Of a DNA stretch of 38,139 nucleotides, positions 16,769 through 24,290 are shown piece by piece. The stretch spans positions 1 through 38,139 of the forward strand of contig NZ_JACESP010000031.1 of NCBI RefSeq assembly GCF_013911755.1, written 5' to 3'. Within the stretch, counting starts at the first letter, position 1. Each line of letters starts with the position of its first letter. Made by a program: the position numbers and the translations under genes. The DNA comes from Sphingosinicella sp. Its GTDB lineage: Bacteria > Pseudomonadota > Alphaproteobacteria > Sphingomonadales > Sphingomonadaceae. Below the pieces are notes generated by a model. It was not told where the DNA came from. It ran no database searches and saw only the letters and a program-made list of their open reading frames with translations.

Positions 16769-19186
16769 TCATCCTTTCCTGATCGATGCAGACCGACGCT
16801 GCTGGTGAAAGAGAGGCAGCCATTTCGCCGGGTTGTCGCCGACATCCGCGCGAATAGCATCGAGAAGCGTCACGGTTTCCGTGGTGCCCGAGAGCACAGC
16901 CAGTTCGTCAGAGAGCCCGCCGAGATCCAGCTCCACCACGATCGAGTCATGACCCTGCTTGATGAGGAACCGGCGCGATTCCGGGTTCAGGTCATGACGG
17001 ATGAGCTTGAATTCTGCCTGGGTAAGGCCCAGCCCGTCGACATAATCCGCCGCACGGCCATAGGGGTTGGGAAGCAGAATCTTGGTCGCGACCTGCTCCA
17101 TGATGCTGTGCGAGATGTCGGAGCGCAGCGCATCGGCTGGGCTCTGCGTGCCGAAGACCAGGAAGGCGTTCTGCTTACGATAAGTCTTCAAGCCATCCTG
17201 GGCGAAGGCGCGGAAAGCGTCATCATCCAGCGCCTTCCAGAACTCGTCGATGTCGATCACCAGCCTCCGGCCGTCCAGGAGGCCGTCGATGCGATGAAAC
17301 ATGTACATCATGATCGGCGTCCGAACCTCCGGATTGTCGAGGAAATCGGTCATGTCGAAACCGAGGAACGGCGCATCGAGCGACAGGGCATCGCTCTCGT
17401 TGTCGAAAACCCAGCCCAGCGGTCCGCCTCGCGACCATTTCTCAAGCCGTGCGCCAATCCCTTCCGGATCGCGCTGGCCGAGCAACTGGCGCAGAGCGAG
17501 GATGGATCGATTCTCCGGCGCGAGCCGCCCCATAGACGCCAAGCCTTCGTCGATCATGCGCTCTTGGGTGACGCCGAGCGTACCGCCAGCCGGCGTCACC
17601 AGCTGCCTGATCAGACGGCCGAGGAAGACGAGGTTGCGCGGTCCATATTCAAGCGCCCGCAAGGGCGCGAAGCCGGTGGGCTCGCCATTCTTCAGCGTCA
17701 GATAGATTCCGCCAGCAGACCGCACGTAGATCTCGGCGCCGCGATCCTTGTCGATGAAGATCTGCTGGGCGCCTGTCTTCTCGAGCTGCGCCATCAGGAA
17801 GTTCTGGACGACGGTCTTGCCCGCGCCCGAGGGACCAATGATCAGCGTGTGGCCGAGATCCCCCACGTGGAAGTTGAAATAGTAGGGTGATTGCGCGGCC
17901 GTTTTCATCAACGCGATCGCCGAACCCCAATGATTTCCGCTCGGCCGCCCCGCAGGGTAAGTGTGGAAGGGTGCCAAGGCGGCGAAATTCCGCGAGGTGA
18001 TCGCCGCCGGCCGCGCCCGCCACGCGAAATTTCCGGGAAGCTGAGCCCAGAAGGCCGCCTCGAGCGCCGGCCCTTCCCTCGCTGATACCAGGCCAGCATC
18101 GGCGAGCGCGGCCCGCGCCGCCGACAGATTATCGGCGAGGCGCTTCTGGTTCTCAGCGAACACGGCGAGCGAGAAATGATGTTCGCCCAGGACGAACCGA
18201 TTGCTCTGAAGATCGTCGGCCGCGTCCTCAAGGTCGAGCGCCTGGCTTGCGGCCGCGTCTTCGGTGGAGGCCATCTGGTTCTGTCGCCGGCGAAGCCTTT
18301 CGGCCGCCCGCGCCTTGCTCATGAAGGTGAAGGACTGCGACACGACGAACGCGAAATCCTGGCCCAGCAGAGCGTTCATCTGACCGGGGCGGGTGAGCGC
18401 GGGATATTCCCGGATGCCGAAAATCCCCACCCAGCGGCTCGCATCATGAGCGCGGATCTCGACCGTCTCGCGTCCGAAGATCAGCCGCTCGCCGTAGAGT
18501 GCCGACCCAAGATGGCCTCGGACCAGCGGCACCTTGGCCCGGGCGCCCATCATGACCTGCTCGAGCACTTCGAGGGGCCTGGAGAATATGAGGCCATTTT
18601 TCTCATAGAGGGCGAGCCGCGCGGGGCTGCACCGCCGAAGGAGCTTTTCAATGTCGCGCGCCTTCTCCTCGAAGCGGGCTAATTCGTCGGGGTCGACTTC
18701 CTCGTCGACTGCCTTGGCCTTGGCGATCCGCTTGAGGAGCAGCCCCGTCCGATCGGCCGAACCAACTGCGGGTCGCATGATCAGCGTCAAATAATGCTCG
18801 TTGACGAACATGCGATTGGCGGTGACGCGCGCGCGATATTTGCCGTCCAGATCGGCTGCGAAGGCTGAGCGGAATTCACCTTCGGGATAGTCGTCGACCG
18901 GGTGGCGAACGATGTGGGTCCAGAGCGCGAGCCGATCGTCGGCGATGTTGCGCCAAGTGCCATTGAGTTTCTCGTGCCAGTCGTTGAGGTGGATCGGATC
19001 CGCGGTTTCGAAAGCGAGCCCCTCGAGGCGGAACATCATCATCAGATCGCCGCTATCGAGCGCGATCACCTCGGACGTCACATGGCGTGCGTAGGGCAGA
19101 TAGCGCCCAGGCTCGGCCTCTTGCCGCAAGATGCGCCACGGCGTCTTGCGCGGCGGGAGCTGGGTCGCCGTGCTAGCCACGCGCAA
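16769..19186 (-). CDS. virB4: VirB4 ATPase
   Basis: The large inner-membrane-associated ATPase of the type IV secretion system. Walker A is GPSGAGKT (residues 451-458), followed by a Walker B-like LVIDIDEFWKAL and the block LVFGTQSPADAL, all in the family order. The N-terminal half has the VirB4 features: YLPYARHVTSEVIALDSGDL and the block LIFGRETVEIRAHDASRWVG. Length 805 aa, normal. The start overlaps virB3 by 14 bp. Confidence 0.95.
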   Translation of the reverse strand: MRVASTATQLPPRKTPWRILRQEAEPGRYLPYARHVTSEVIALDSGDLMMMFRLEGLAFETADPIHLNDWHEKLNGTWRNIADDRLALWTHIVRHPVDDYPEGEFRSAFAADLDGKYRARVTANRMFVNEHYLTLIMRPAVGSADRTGLLLKRIAKAKAVDEEVDPDELARFEEKARDIEKLLRRCSPARLALYEKNGLIFSRPLEVLEQVMMGARAKVPLVRGHLGSALYGERLIFGRETVEIRAHDASRWVGIFGIREYPALTRPGQMNALLGQDFAFVVSQSFTFMSKARAAERLRRRQNQMASTEDAAASQALDLEDAADDLQSNRFVLGEHHFSLAVFAENQKRLADNLSAARAALADAGLVSAREGPALEAAFWAQLPGNFAWRARPAAITSRNFAALAPFHTYPAGRPSGNHWGSAIALMKTAAQSPYYFNFHVGDLGHTLIIGPSGAGKTVVQNFLMAQLEKTGAQQIFIDKDRGAEIYVRSAGGIYLTLKNGEPTGFAPLRALEYGPRNLVFLGRLIRQLVTPAGGTLGVTQERMIDEGLASMGRLAPENRSILALRQLLGQRDPEGIGARLEKWSRGGPLGWVFDNESDALSLDAPFLGFDMTDFLDNPEVRTPIMMYMFHRIDGLLDGRRLVIDIDEFWKALDDDAFRAFAQDGLKTYRKQNAFLVFGTQSPADALRSDISHSIMEQVATKILLPNPYGRAADYVDGLGLTQAEFKLIRHDLNPESRRFLIKQGHDSIVVELDLGGLSDELAVLSGTTETVTLLDAIRADVGDNPAKWLPLFHQQRRSASIRKG

Positions 19187-19523
19187 AGCCCTTGCGCTTC
19201 AGCCCGGCGACCGGGAGCGGCGAATAGGAACTTCCGCCCCACCAGGCGCGGTTCCGGCTGCGCGCCTTGGTCATGGTCCACAGCCACAGCAGCCGGAAAG
19301 CATTGGCATCGTGCCGCACGATGAGCCGCGCCACGGCAAGACAGGCGCCTCCAATGGCGCCGGCATAGAGCGGATTGCCGCTGACGATCAGCGTGAGACA
19401 GGCAGCAAGCGCGATCGGCAGCGAGGCTTCGAGCGGTACGCCGAGCCACATCGTAGGTCGCGTAACCGCCAGAAACAGCGTTTCCTCGCGTAGCCGCTCG
19501 TCCGGGGCGGCGCTCCCCTTCAC
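19173..19523 (-). CDS. virB3: VirB3 inner-membrane protein
   Basis: A small membrane protein that partners VirB4. The GTG start at 19523 overlaps the virB2 stop (GTGA) and gives a 116-aa protein. It begins VKGSAAPDERLREETLFLAV then TRPTMWLGVPLEASLPIALA, where the R-P-x-M-x-x-G-V-P motif is the VirB3 hallmark. Two adjacent hydrophobic segments follow (LPIALAACLTLIVSG and PLYAGAIGGACLAVARLIV). An ATG further upstream in the same frame lies inside virB2 and is not supported. Confidence 0.92.
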   Translation of the reverse strand: MKGSAAPDERLREETLFLAVTRPTMWLGVPLEASLPIALAACLTLIVSGNPLYAGAIGGACLAVARLIVRHDANAFRLLWLWTMTKARSRNRAWWGGSSYSPLPVAGLKRKGFARG

Positions 19524-19858
19524 GCGCCACCCGTGATCGTGTCGACGATCCACTGCGCGCTGAAGACGATGAAGATTCCGACGATGACGGTCACGAGCAG
19601 GCCGAGGCTGGCGCGCCCCGTGAAGAACATGAAACCGACGATGACGACCGCAATCACCGCGATCGTCTTGGCGAAGGTCCCGGTGAGCCAGGTCTTGATG
19701 TTCTCCGCCATCGATGTGATGCCGTCGGCGCCTTGCGCGTGCGCAGGATCGCTGAGCAATAGCGAGACAAGCAGCGCCAATGCCGCCACACCGACGATGC
19801 GCACCAGAAGTCGCGCCCACTGGGGCCATCCGCCCAAGGGGGCGGTGATTGCTGTCAT
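19520..19858 (-). CDS. virB2: VirB2 major pilin
   Basis: Pilin precursor of 112 aa. The long N-terminal leader contains a hydrophobic stretch (LLVRIVGVAALALLVSLLLS) and ends in DPAHAQG, a likely signal peptidase site. Two further hydrophobic helices follow: KTIAVIAVVIVGFMFFTG and LGLLVTVIVGIFIVFSAQWI, the standard VirB2 layout. ATG at 19858 has AAGGAC about 8 bp upstream and overlaps the virB1 stop by 4 bp. A longer in-frame start at 19939 lies inside virB1. Confidence 0.92.
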   Translation of the reverse strand: MTAITAPLGGWPQWARLLVRIVGVAALALLVSLLLSDPAHAQGADGITSMAENIKTWLTGTFAKTIAVIAVVIVGFMFFTGRASLGLLVTVIVGIFIVFSAQWIVDTITGGA

Positions 19859-20520
19859 GGATGCAGTCCTTTCAAAGATGCTGCCCCGTCTCCGAACACC
19901 ATGAGCGAGGCCTGGCTCGCCCGCGCGGCCGTGTTCCATCCGGTAGCGAGCGGCGTCGAAACAGTGGTGTCGGGTGGCGGGGTGAAGGCCGGCGCAGTCG
20001 GGGCAATCGCCGATGCAGTGGCCACCGGCGCCGTCCCCCGGATCAGGGGAATGACGACTGACGCGCTAGCATAGACCCTGGCGACATAGCCGTTGCGAAA
20101 GCCGCGCCGCCGGTCGCCGGTATTGTACAGCGAAAGCGCCGTCGCGATCGCATGATCTCGGCTCGGCGCGATGCGCATGACCGCCTGATAGTTCTTGGCA
20201 AGGACGCGGGCGGCCGCCGCCAGATTGCGGCACGGCTCGAAGGCATCTTCGACCGAAAGCTCCAGCCATCCGAGATTGGCGCTGTTGATCTGCCCCAAGC
20301 CGAGATCGATGTTGTAGCCTTGACGGATCAGGCTTCGGGCCGCCGCAATCGCCTGCGCCTTGGTCGCGGGTCTTGGCTGGCGCACGCCGGGACTATTGAC
20401 GCCGATGGCAAGGCTGTTGAACCGGCTCTCGGTGTGGACGATCGAAAGGAGCGTCTCGGGCGCAACTGACGGGGCGCATGCTCCTGCAATCGACAGGAGG
20501 CTGGCGACATCGAGAATCAT
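19855..20520 (-). CDS. virB1: VirB1 lytic transglycosylase
   Basis: Predicted to open peptidoglycan locally for channel assembly. The SLT-type catalytic glutamate is E31 in IVHTESRFNSLAIGVNS, and GLGQINSANLGW and ALSLYNTGD are the later conserved blocks of lytic transglycosylases. Length 221 aa, with a Pro/Ala-rich tail. No clear signal peptide is visible apart from a weakly hydrophobic start (MILDVASLLSIAGACAP). It overlaps the trbM-like gene by 4 bp (20517-20520) and virB2 by 4 bp. Confidence 0.92.
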   Translation of the reverse strand: MILDVASLLSIAGACAPSVAPETLLSIVHTESRFNSLAIGVNSPGVRQPRPATKAQAIAAARSLIRQGYNIDLGLGQINSANLGWLELSVEDAFEPCRNLAAAARVLAKNYQAVMRIAPSRDHAIATALSLYNTGDRRRGFRNGYVARVYASASVVIPLIRGTAPVATASAIAPTAPAFTPPPDTTVSTPLATGWNTAARASQASLMVFGDGAASLKGLHP

Positions 20521-20858
20521 TGGACGCTACCGTTCAGTCGCTCGATGTTGGCCAGCGAGTAGGTCTGGCGGCGGCCATCGTTAAACGTGATCTCGACCCG
20601 CCGGCGAAATGCGGAATCGCGATCATAGACCTTACTGCGGGCGACACCGCCGCCACTGCAACCGGGAAAGGCGCCGCCGGTGGCCAAGCGCTTCCAGAGC
20701 TTGGTCATCGGCGGCACGCACTGCGCGTATTGGGTCGCGCCACCGGGATTGGAAAGGCAGATGAGAACCTGGCAACCCAGATCGTTCGCTCGCGCCGGAG
20801 CAGTGGGAAGGGCGGTGGCGAAGGCAAGCATCGCCAAGCCGTAAATCGCACGTTGCAT
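20517..20858 (-). CDS. TrbM/KikA-like exported conjugation protein
   Basis: A 113-aa protein with a signal peptide (AIYGLAMLAFATALPTAPARA). A cysteine-rich block follows: DLGCQVLICLSNPGGATQYA then QCVPPMTKLWKRLATGGAFP and GCSGG. The pattern C-x4-CLS-x-PGG, then C-x-P-P-x-x-x-x-x, then P-x-C resembles the TrbM/KikA family of conjugation accessory proteins. The C-terminal basic part (RVEITFNDGRRQTYSL) is not typical of the family, so the call is moderate. ATG at 20858 excludes eight residues of an upstream in-frame start. It is the first gene of the transfer block, 49 bp after phyH. Confidence 0.65.
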   Translation of the reverse strand: MQRAIYGLAMLAFATALPTAPARANDLGCQVLICLSNPGGATQYAQCVPPMTKLWKRLATGGAFPGCSGGGVARSKVYDRDSAFRRRVEITFNDGRRQTYSLANIERLNGSVQ

Positions 20859-20907
20859 TGGGTTTCCCCCCGCGAGACACACCTCCCGCGTCGGGAAATG
20901 GCGTCAG

Positions 20908-21852
20908 CTATCCGTTGGATTTCACCTCTCTTTTGTTCCGACCCCGCTCGATTTCGGCAATCCCCCCAACCGGGGGGAGTTGCTCGGTTTGCTGTCGCAG
21001 GAACTCGGACAGAGCGCCTTCCTGATCGGGTCGGAGAGCGTCGATCGCGGCCAGATGATCCGGCGGTTCGCCCCCGAGCAGGATGGACGGGCATTGCCCG
21101 TCGTAATTCCCGAGATTGGGGCGATGCTGCTGATAGCCGACCAGCGCGGCAAGCTCAGGGTCGAAAGCACTGGCCACGTCGGGGGGATAGGTCAGCCACT
21201 GGTTCTCATAGGGCTTCAGCCAGCCAAGGCAGTAGCTGACGATGATCCCGCGGCGCACCGCGTCAGTATGGTTCGGGCCAGCGCCATGGAGGGTCGATCC
21301 CAGAAATATGATCGCCGATCCCGGGTCGGCTTCGATGGCGACCGGTTCCTGGCCGCCGTCACCCTGCCCGCCATTGTGGCTCCCTGGCCAAATGAGCGTG
21401 GCCCCGTTCTCGGCCCTGAAAGGAGTAATCGGCCACATCACGTTGACGAGATATTCGAGTTCGCCTGTCGGCCCGCGCCACATGTCCTGGTCTCTGTGTG
21501 GAAATTGCGCTGGCGCTCCCGGATGCAATTCGAGCGCCTGCGTAAGGTTGAGCTGGACGGTCTCGCACCAAGGCTCGAGAAAGGCGCGGACAAGGCGCAT
21601 GACGGCAGGGTTCCGGACAAGACTTTCTACCGCGGGCGCCCGCTTCAGCAATCCCCCGAAGCGCTTGGTGCGGGGCCCGTAGAAACCTCCCTGGCAGAAT
21701 GGGGTGGCGGCAAAACGCGGGTGAAGCGATCGACTGATGTCCTCGATCCGCGACCCGGGCACGACGTCCTGCAAGACGCAGAAGCCCTGTCGCCGCAGTG
21801 TCTCATCGCTTCTGGTTGCAGCAGGGGTTTTGCGAGGCGCAATCGTTGCCAT
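20908..21852 (-). CDS. Phytanoyl-CoA dioxygenase (PhyH) family Fe(II)/2-oxoglutarate oxygenase
   Basis: A 314-aa non-heme iron oxygenase of the PhyH family. The metal-binding triad candidates are H119 and D121 (FPHRDQDMW) and H189 (GSTLHGAGPN). A 2-oxoglutarate-binding Arg would be R200 or R201 (AVRRGIIVSY). The WPITPFRAENGATLIWPGSH block is typical of PhyH proteins. The substrate is unknown. It starts 11 bp after luxI and is therefore probably co-expressed with it, so a hydroxylation step on the acyl-homoserine lactone or its precursor is a natural idea (inference). ATG at 21852 was chosen; the longer in-frame start lies within luxI. Confidence 0.82.
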   Translation of the reverse strand: MATIAPRKTPAATRSDETLRRQGFCVLQDVVPGSRIEDISRSLHPRFAATPFCQGGFYGPRTKRFGGLLKRAPAVESLVRNPAVMRLVRAFLEPWCETVQLNLTQALELHPGAPAQFPHRDQDMWRGPTGELEYLVNVMWPITPFRAENGATLIWPGSHNGGQGDGGQEPVAIEADPGSAIIFLGSTLHGAGPNHTDAVRRGIIVSYCLGWLKPYENQWLTYPPDVASAFDPELAALVGYQQHRPNLGNYDGQCPSILLGGEPPDHLAAIDALRPDQEGALSEFLRQQTEQLPPVGGIAEIERGRNKREVKSNG

Positions 21853-21863
21853 GACTTTCCTCC

Positions 21864-22475
21864 TCACGCTGCTGCGGCAAGATCGGAAAGGCCGACGGGG
21901 CGCAAAATACCGTTCGCGCGCAGCTGCTCGCGCGTTTGGTCGTCCACATCGATTTGCAAGGCGACGAGGCTTCGCCCCTCCTCGGACGTGGGAAGACCCA
22001 ATGGTCGGCAGATCCAGCCGAAACTCAGGATTTGCTGGAACCATACCCACTCCGCGACCCCTGTGAAGCTACGGATCTGATGGGCAAGGGCATATTCAAC
22101 GAGCGCCGTGACCAGCTGATTGCGGACCTCGAGACGTTCTCGGGCGCGTAATTTGCGCGCAAGGCAGAAGCGGGTGATCTCCAGAATGGCGGCGCCACGA
22201 GGCGGCGCCTCTTTGCAAAGGTTTGGGAATATCGTGCCGAGAATATGATCGTGCGTCGTGGGCAGGAGCCGTGCAGATGCCCGGTGGTCGCCATCGTCCC
22301 CGGTTATGACGATATAGATAGCGCGATCATCGTCGAACTGATCGACTTCATAACGGCCAGCGACGACCGGCACATTCCAGCGCAGAAGATCGACGAACAC
22401 CCGCTTACGCTCCTCGAACATGGCGCGAAACAGGTGATGTTCCATGGCTTGTGAAAAGCCGGTCTCTATGTGCAT
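21864..22475 (-). CDS. luxI: Acyl-homoserine-lactone synthase (LuxI family)
   Basis: Makes the diffusible quorum-sensing signal from S-adenosylmethionine and an acyl carrier. Invariant family residues are present: an Arg in EERKRVFVDLLRW (R23 or R25), F27, W33, D45 and D48 (YEVDQFDD), R69 (SARLLPT), E99 (AILEITRF) and R102. Length 203 aa, normal. The acyl chain length cannot be read from sequence. The start has a strong GGAGG 7 bp upstream. A perfect 16-bp palindrome lies 55 bp upstream and is a candidate lux box. Confidence 0.93.
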   Translation of the reverse strand: MHIETGFSQAMEHHLFRAMFEERKRVFVDLLRWNVPVVAGRYEVDQFDDDRAIYIVITGDDGDHRASARLLPTTHDHILGTIFPNLCKEAPPRGAAILEITRFCLARKLRARERLEVRNQLVTALVEYALAHQIRSFTGVAEWVWFQQILSFGWICRPLGLPTSEEGRSLVALQIDVDDQTREQLRANGILRPVGLSDLAAAA

Positions 22476-22529
22476 GACAGCCTCCTTTTTGAGGACCGTC
22501 AGTCGATCAGAGGCGGCTTTCTTGCGTTA

Positions 22530-22545
22530 TCCCCAGTTCTGGGGA
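22530..22545. promoter_or_regulatory. Lux-box-like palindrome upstream of luxI
   Basis: TCCCCAGTTCTGGGGA is a perfect 16-bp palindrome, 2 bp past the luxR1 stop and 55 bp before the luxI start. A 2-base centre is too tight for a good hairpin and no T-run follows, so a protein-binding site is more likely than a terminator. LuxR-type proteins bind palindromes of about 16-20 bp near the -35 region of luxI promoters. Confidence 0.6.
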
Positions 22546-22547
22546 GA

Positions 22548-23291
22548 TCATCGGCCGAACACATCGGCGAAGCTGATTTGCCCGTCGAACAAGGCACGAA
22601 TGGCAAGTAGGGTGCGCCTGGTGACACCGTAGCGGTCGCGCGCATCCTTCACATGCTGGATCACTGTTTCCTGGCCGATGCCGAGGATCTGGCTGATTTC
22701 CCAGTCGGTCTTGCCCCGCGCGACCAGCGCCACGCATTCGGCCTGCCGTTCGGTCAGGCTCGGACATTCGGATTGCGGCGCGTGGATCCGGGAAATCTTG
22801 CGTGCCGCTTCGAACGCGAAGCTGCCGACGAGCTGCACGAGCGGCAGTTGCCGATGGTCGAGCATCTCGCCCGCCGCCATCGCGAAGGAACAGGATCCAT
22901 TGAGCTCGCCGGGTATATGGGCCGGAACGGTGAAGCCGTCGCCCAGCCCGGCCTCGTACGCTTCTGCCAGGATCGAGCGATCGGCGGCCGTCAGAGAGAT
23001 GATCGACTGAACCGCCGACCAGGCAAAGCCCACATTGGTGCGATGGCTGGCGCGGTGGATCGGGTCGCTTGCATAGAGGCGCCTCGCCTGGAAGCGGTCC
23101 ACCCAGTCTGGCGGATAGTCGATGATGTGGACCGAGCGGGCAGCGGGCTTTAGGTCGACATGATGGACCAGGGCATAGTGCCGGAAGCCCATAGCCTTCG
23201 TGATCTCGGCCATCAGGTCCGACAAGGCTGCGCTGTCCCTGATCACGCCAGCGACAGCGCAAAAATCCTGAACTTGCCCAAGCCCGATCAT
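22548..23291 (-). CDS. LuxR-family quorum-sensing regulator (luxR1)
   Basis: A 247-aa LuxR-type receptor. The N-terminal autoinducer-binding domain keeps W63 and the D76-P77 pair (YPPDWVDRF, then YASDPIHRA) and W91; the usual Tyr after the first Trp is Phe67 here. The C-terminal helix-turn-helix runs SLTERQAECVALVARGKTDW and then EISQILGIGQETVIQHVKDA. It sits directly upstream of luxI. ATG at 23291 was chosen since it starts 16 bp after luxR2 and gives the usual length; an in-frame ATG at 23339 overlaps luxR2. Confidence 0.88.
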   Translation of the reverse strand: MIGLGQVQDFCAVAGVIRDSAALSDLMAEITKAMGFRHYALVHHVDLKPAARSVHIIDYPPDWVDRFQARRLYASDPIHRASHRTNVGFAWSAVQSIISLTAADRSILAEAYEAGLGDGFTVPAHIPGELNGSCSFAMAAGEMLDHRQLPLVQLVGSFAFEAARKISRIHAPQSECPSLTERQAECVALVARGKTDWEISQILGIGQETVIQHVKDARDRYGVTRRTLLAIRALFDGQISFADVFGR

Positions 23292-23307
23292 CACTCGGCC
23301 GGCGAGC

Positions 23308-24069
23308 TCAGAGAAGCGCTTCCATGTTGAGATGACCATCGCGAACCGCGCGCAGCACCAGCTGCGTGCGTCGTCGCACGCCATAGCGCCTGCGGGCCGA
23401 TTCAACATATTCGTGCACGGTGTCGCGGCTCAGACCAAGGATCTGGCCGATCTCCCAGTCGCTTTTCCCTTGCGCGACCAGCGCTATGCATTCGACCTGT
23501 CGCGGGCTGAGCGGGACGTGGGCCAATGTCTTCGCTGCCTCGCCCAGCAGCTCGCGGGCACGATCATAAGCGACCGAGCCCAGCAGACGAGCGGTCAATA
23601 TCTCCTCTGCGCTGAGTGGCTCGTCGACAGATCGGGCAGCGGTGAAGATGGCTTCGGGTTCGCCCGGGGTCCGGATCGGCAAACTGTAGCCTGACGCAAG
23701 GTCATGGTCCCTGGCGCGTTCGAGGATGCTTCGCTGGCGCGGCGTAAGCTCCAGCACTTCGCCGATCCGGTCCCAGGCGAGCCCCGACGGGGTACGGGCG
23801 CATGCCGCATGGATGGGATCTTCCAGATAATGGCGCTCTTCGAGCACTTCTTCGAGCCAGGGCGAGGGATAGGTCGTGAGAAACAATGTTTCCTCGCCTC
23901 CTCGCCTAAGGTCGACGTTATGAAGCAGCGTGAACCAGCGGAAGCCGAATTCGCGCGCAGCCGCATCGATCGTGCCATGCAATTCGCCGAGGTTTCCAGC
24001 GCGCCCACATTCTGTTGCAAAGCGCGTAAGATCATCAAGGCGGCCGCAGTCTTTAATACTTTTCGCCAT
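23308..24069 (-). CDS. LuxR-family quorum-sensing regulator (luxR2)
   Basis: A 253-aa LuxR-type protein, first gene of the long minus-strand unit. The ligand domain has W71, D84-P85 (YLEDPIHAA) and W99, with Val75 where Tyr61 is usual. The DNA-binding domain is PLSPRQVECIALVAQGKSDW then EIGQILGLSRDTVHEYVESA. It is clearly paralogous to luxR1 downstream, notably in the DNA-binding part (G-K-x-D-W-E-I-x-Q-I-L-G and A-R-x-R-Y-G-V-x-R-R-T). The replaced ligand-pocket Tyr could alter ligand choice (inference). A Fur-box-like element overlaps its candidate promoter. Confidence 0.88.
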   Translation of the reverse strand: MAKSIKDCGRLDDLTRFATECGRAGNLGELHGTIDAAAREFGFRWFTLLHNVDLRRGGEETLFLTTYPSPWLEEVLEERHYLEDPIHAACARTPSGLAWDRIGEVLELTPRQRSILERARDHDLASGYSLPIRTPGEPEAIFTAARSVDEPLSAEEILTARLLGSVAYDRARELLGEAAKTLAHVPLSPRQVECIALVAQGKSDWEIGQILGLSRDTVHEYVESARRRYGVRRRTQLVLRAVRDGHLNMEALL

Positions 24070-24130
24070 AGAGGGTGATAGGTCGTCTGCGAGAGGTCTC
24101 CCCGTCGAGGCCTAAGCGGCGAGCGCCGTG

Positions 24131-24161
24131 ATTATCAAGACGAAATGAGAACGATTCGCAA
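24131..24161 (-). promoter_or_regulatory. Candidate promoter of luxR2 with overlapping Fur-box-like element
   Basis: On the minus strand TTGCGA (24156-24161) is followed after 17 bp by TTGATA (24133-24138); GATAAT (24131-24136) is an alternative -10. Around the -35 box, AATGAGAACGATTCGCAA (24144-24161) resembles the 7-1-7 Fur box of Gram-negative bacteria: TGAGAAC, G, ATTCGCA, with half-site TG-A/C-GAA. The luxR2 ATG lies about 60 bp downstream. Confidence 0.5.
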
Positions 24162-24189
24162 CAATTTGTGCTCAGAATGGATCGCCTGC

Positions 24190-24215
24190 GACACTTTACC
24201 GGTGGGCAAAGTGTC
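24190..24215. repeat. 26-bp inverted repeat between luxR2 and the winged-helix gene
   Basis: GACACTTT (24190-24197) and AAAGTGTC (24208-24215) are perfect inverted copies with a 10-bp spacer. The site lies in the 221-bp divergent gap, 75 bp upstream of the plus-strand gene at 24291. It could be an operator for that gene's product. Confidence 0.55.
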
Positions 24216-24290
24216 ATGACCGACAATCCGGCAGCGATCGCCGATTTGGGATTCACATTGATCCTGCTTTGTGCTTGATTCCACCATGTT

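Noticed and set aside
16514-17890. A 458-codon + strand open frame opposite virB5/virB4
   Set aside because: Antisense shadow; no domain, and composition is what the opposite strand of virB4 would give.
20884-20896. TCCCGCGTCGGGA dyad between phyH and the trbM-like gene
   Set aside because: Only a 5-bp stem with a 3-base loop and no T-run, so it was not called a terminator or operator.
20961-20978. Palindrome TCCCCCC...GGGGGGA near the phyH stop, similar in look to the site upstream of luxI
   Set aside because: It lies in phyH coding sequence (Q-L-P-P-V-G-G-I) and has no gene start nearby; runs of C and G from Pro and Gly codons explain it.
20980-22080. A 366-codon + strand open frame opposite phyH and luxI
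   Set aside because: Antisense to two genes with intact catalytic residues; no domain seen.
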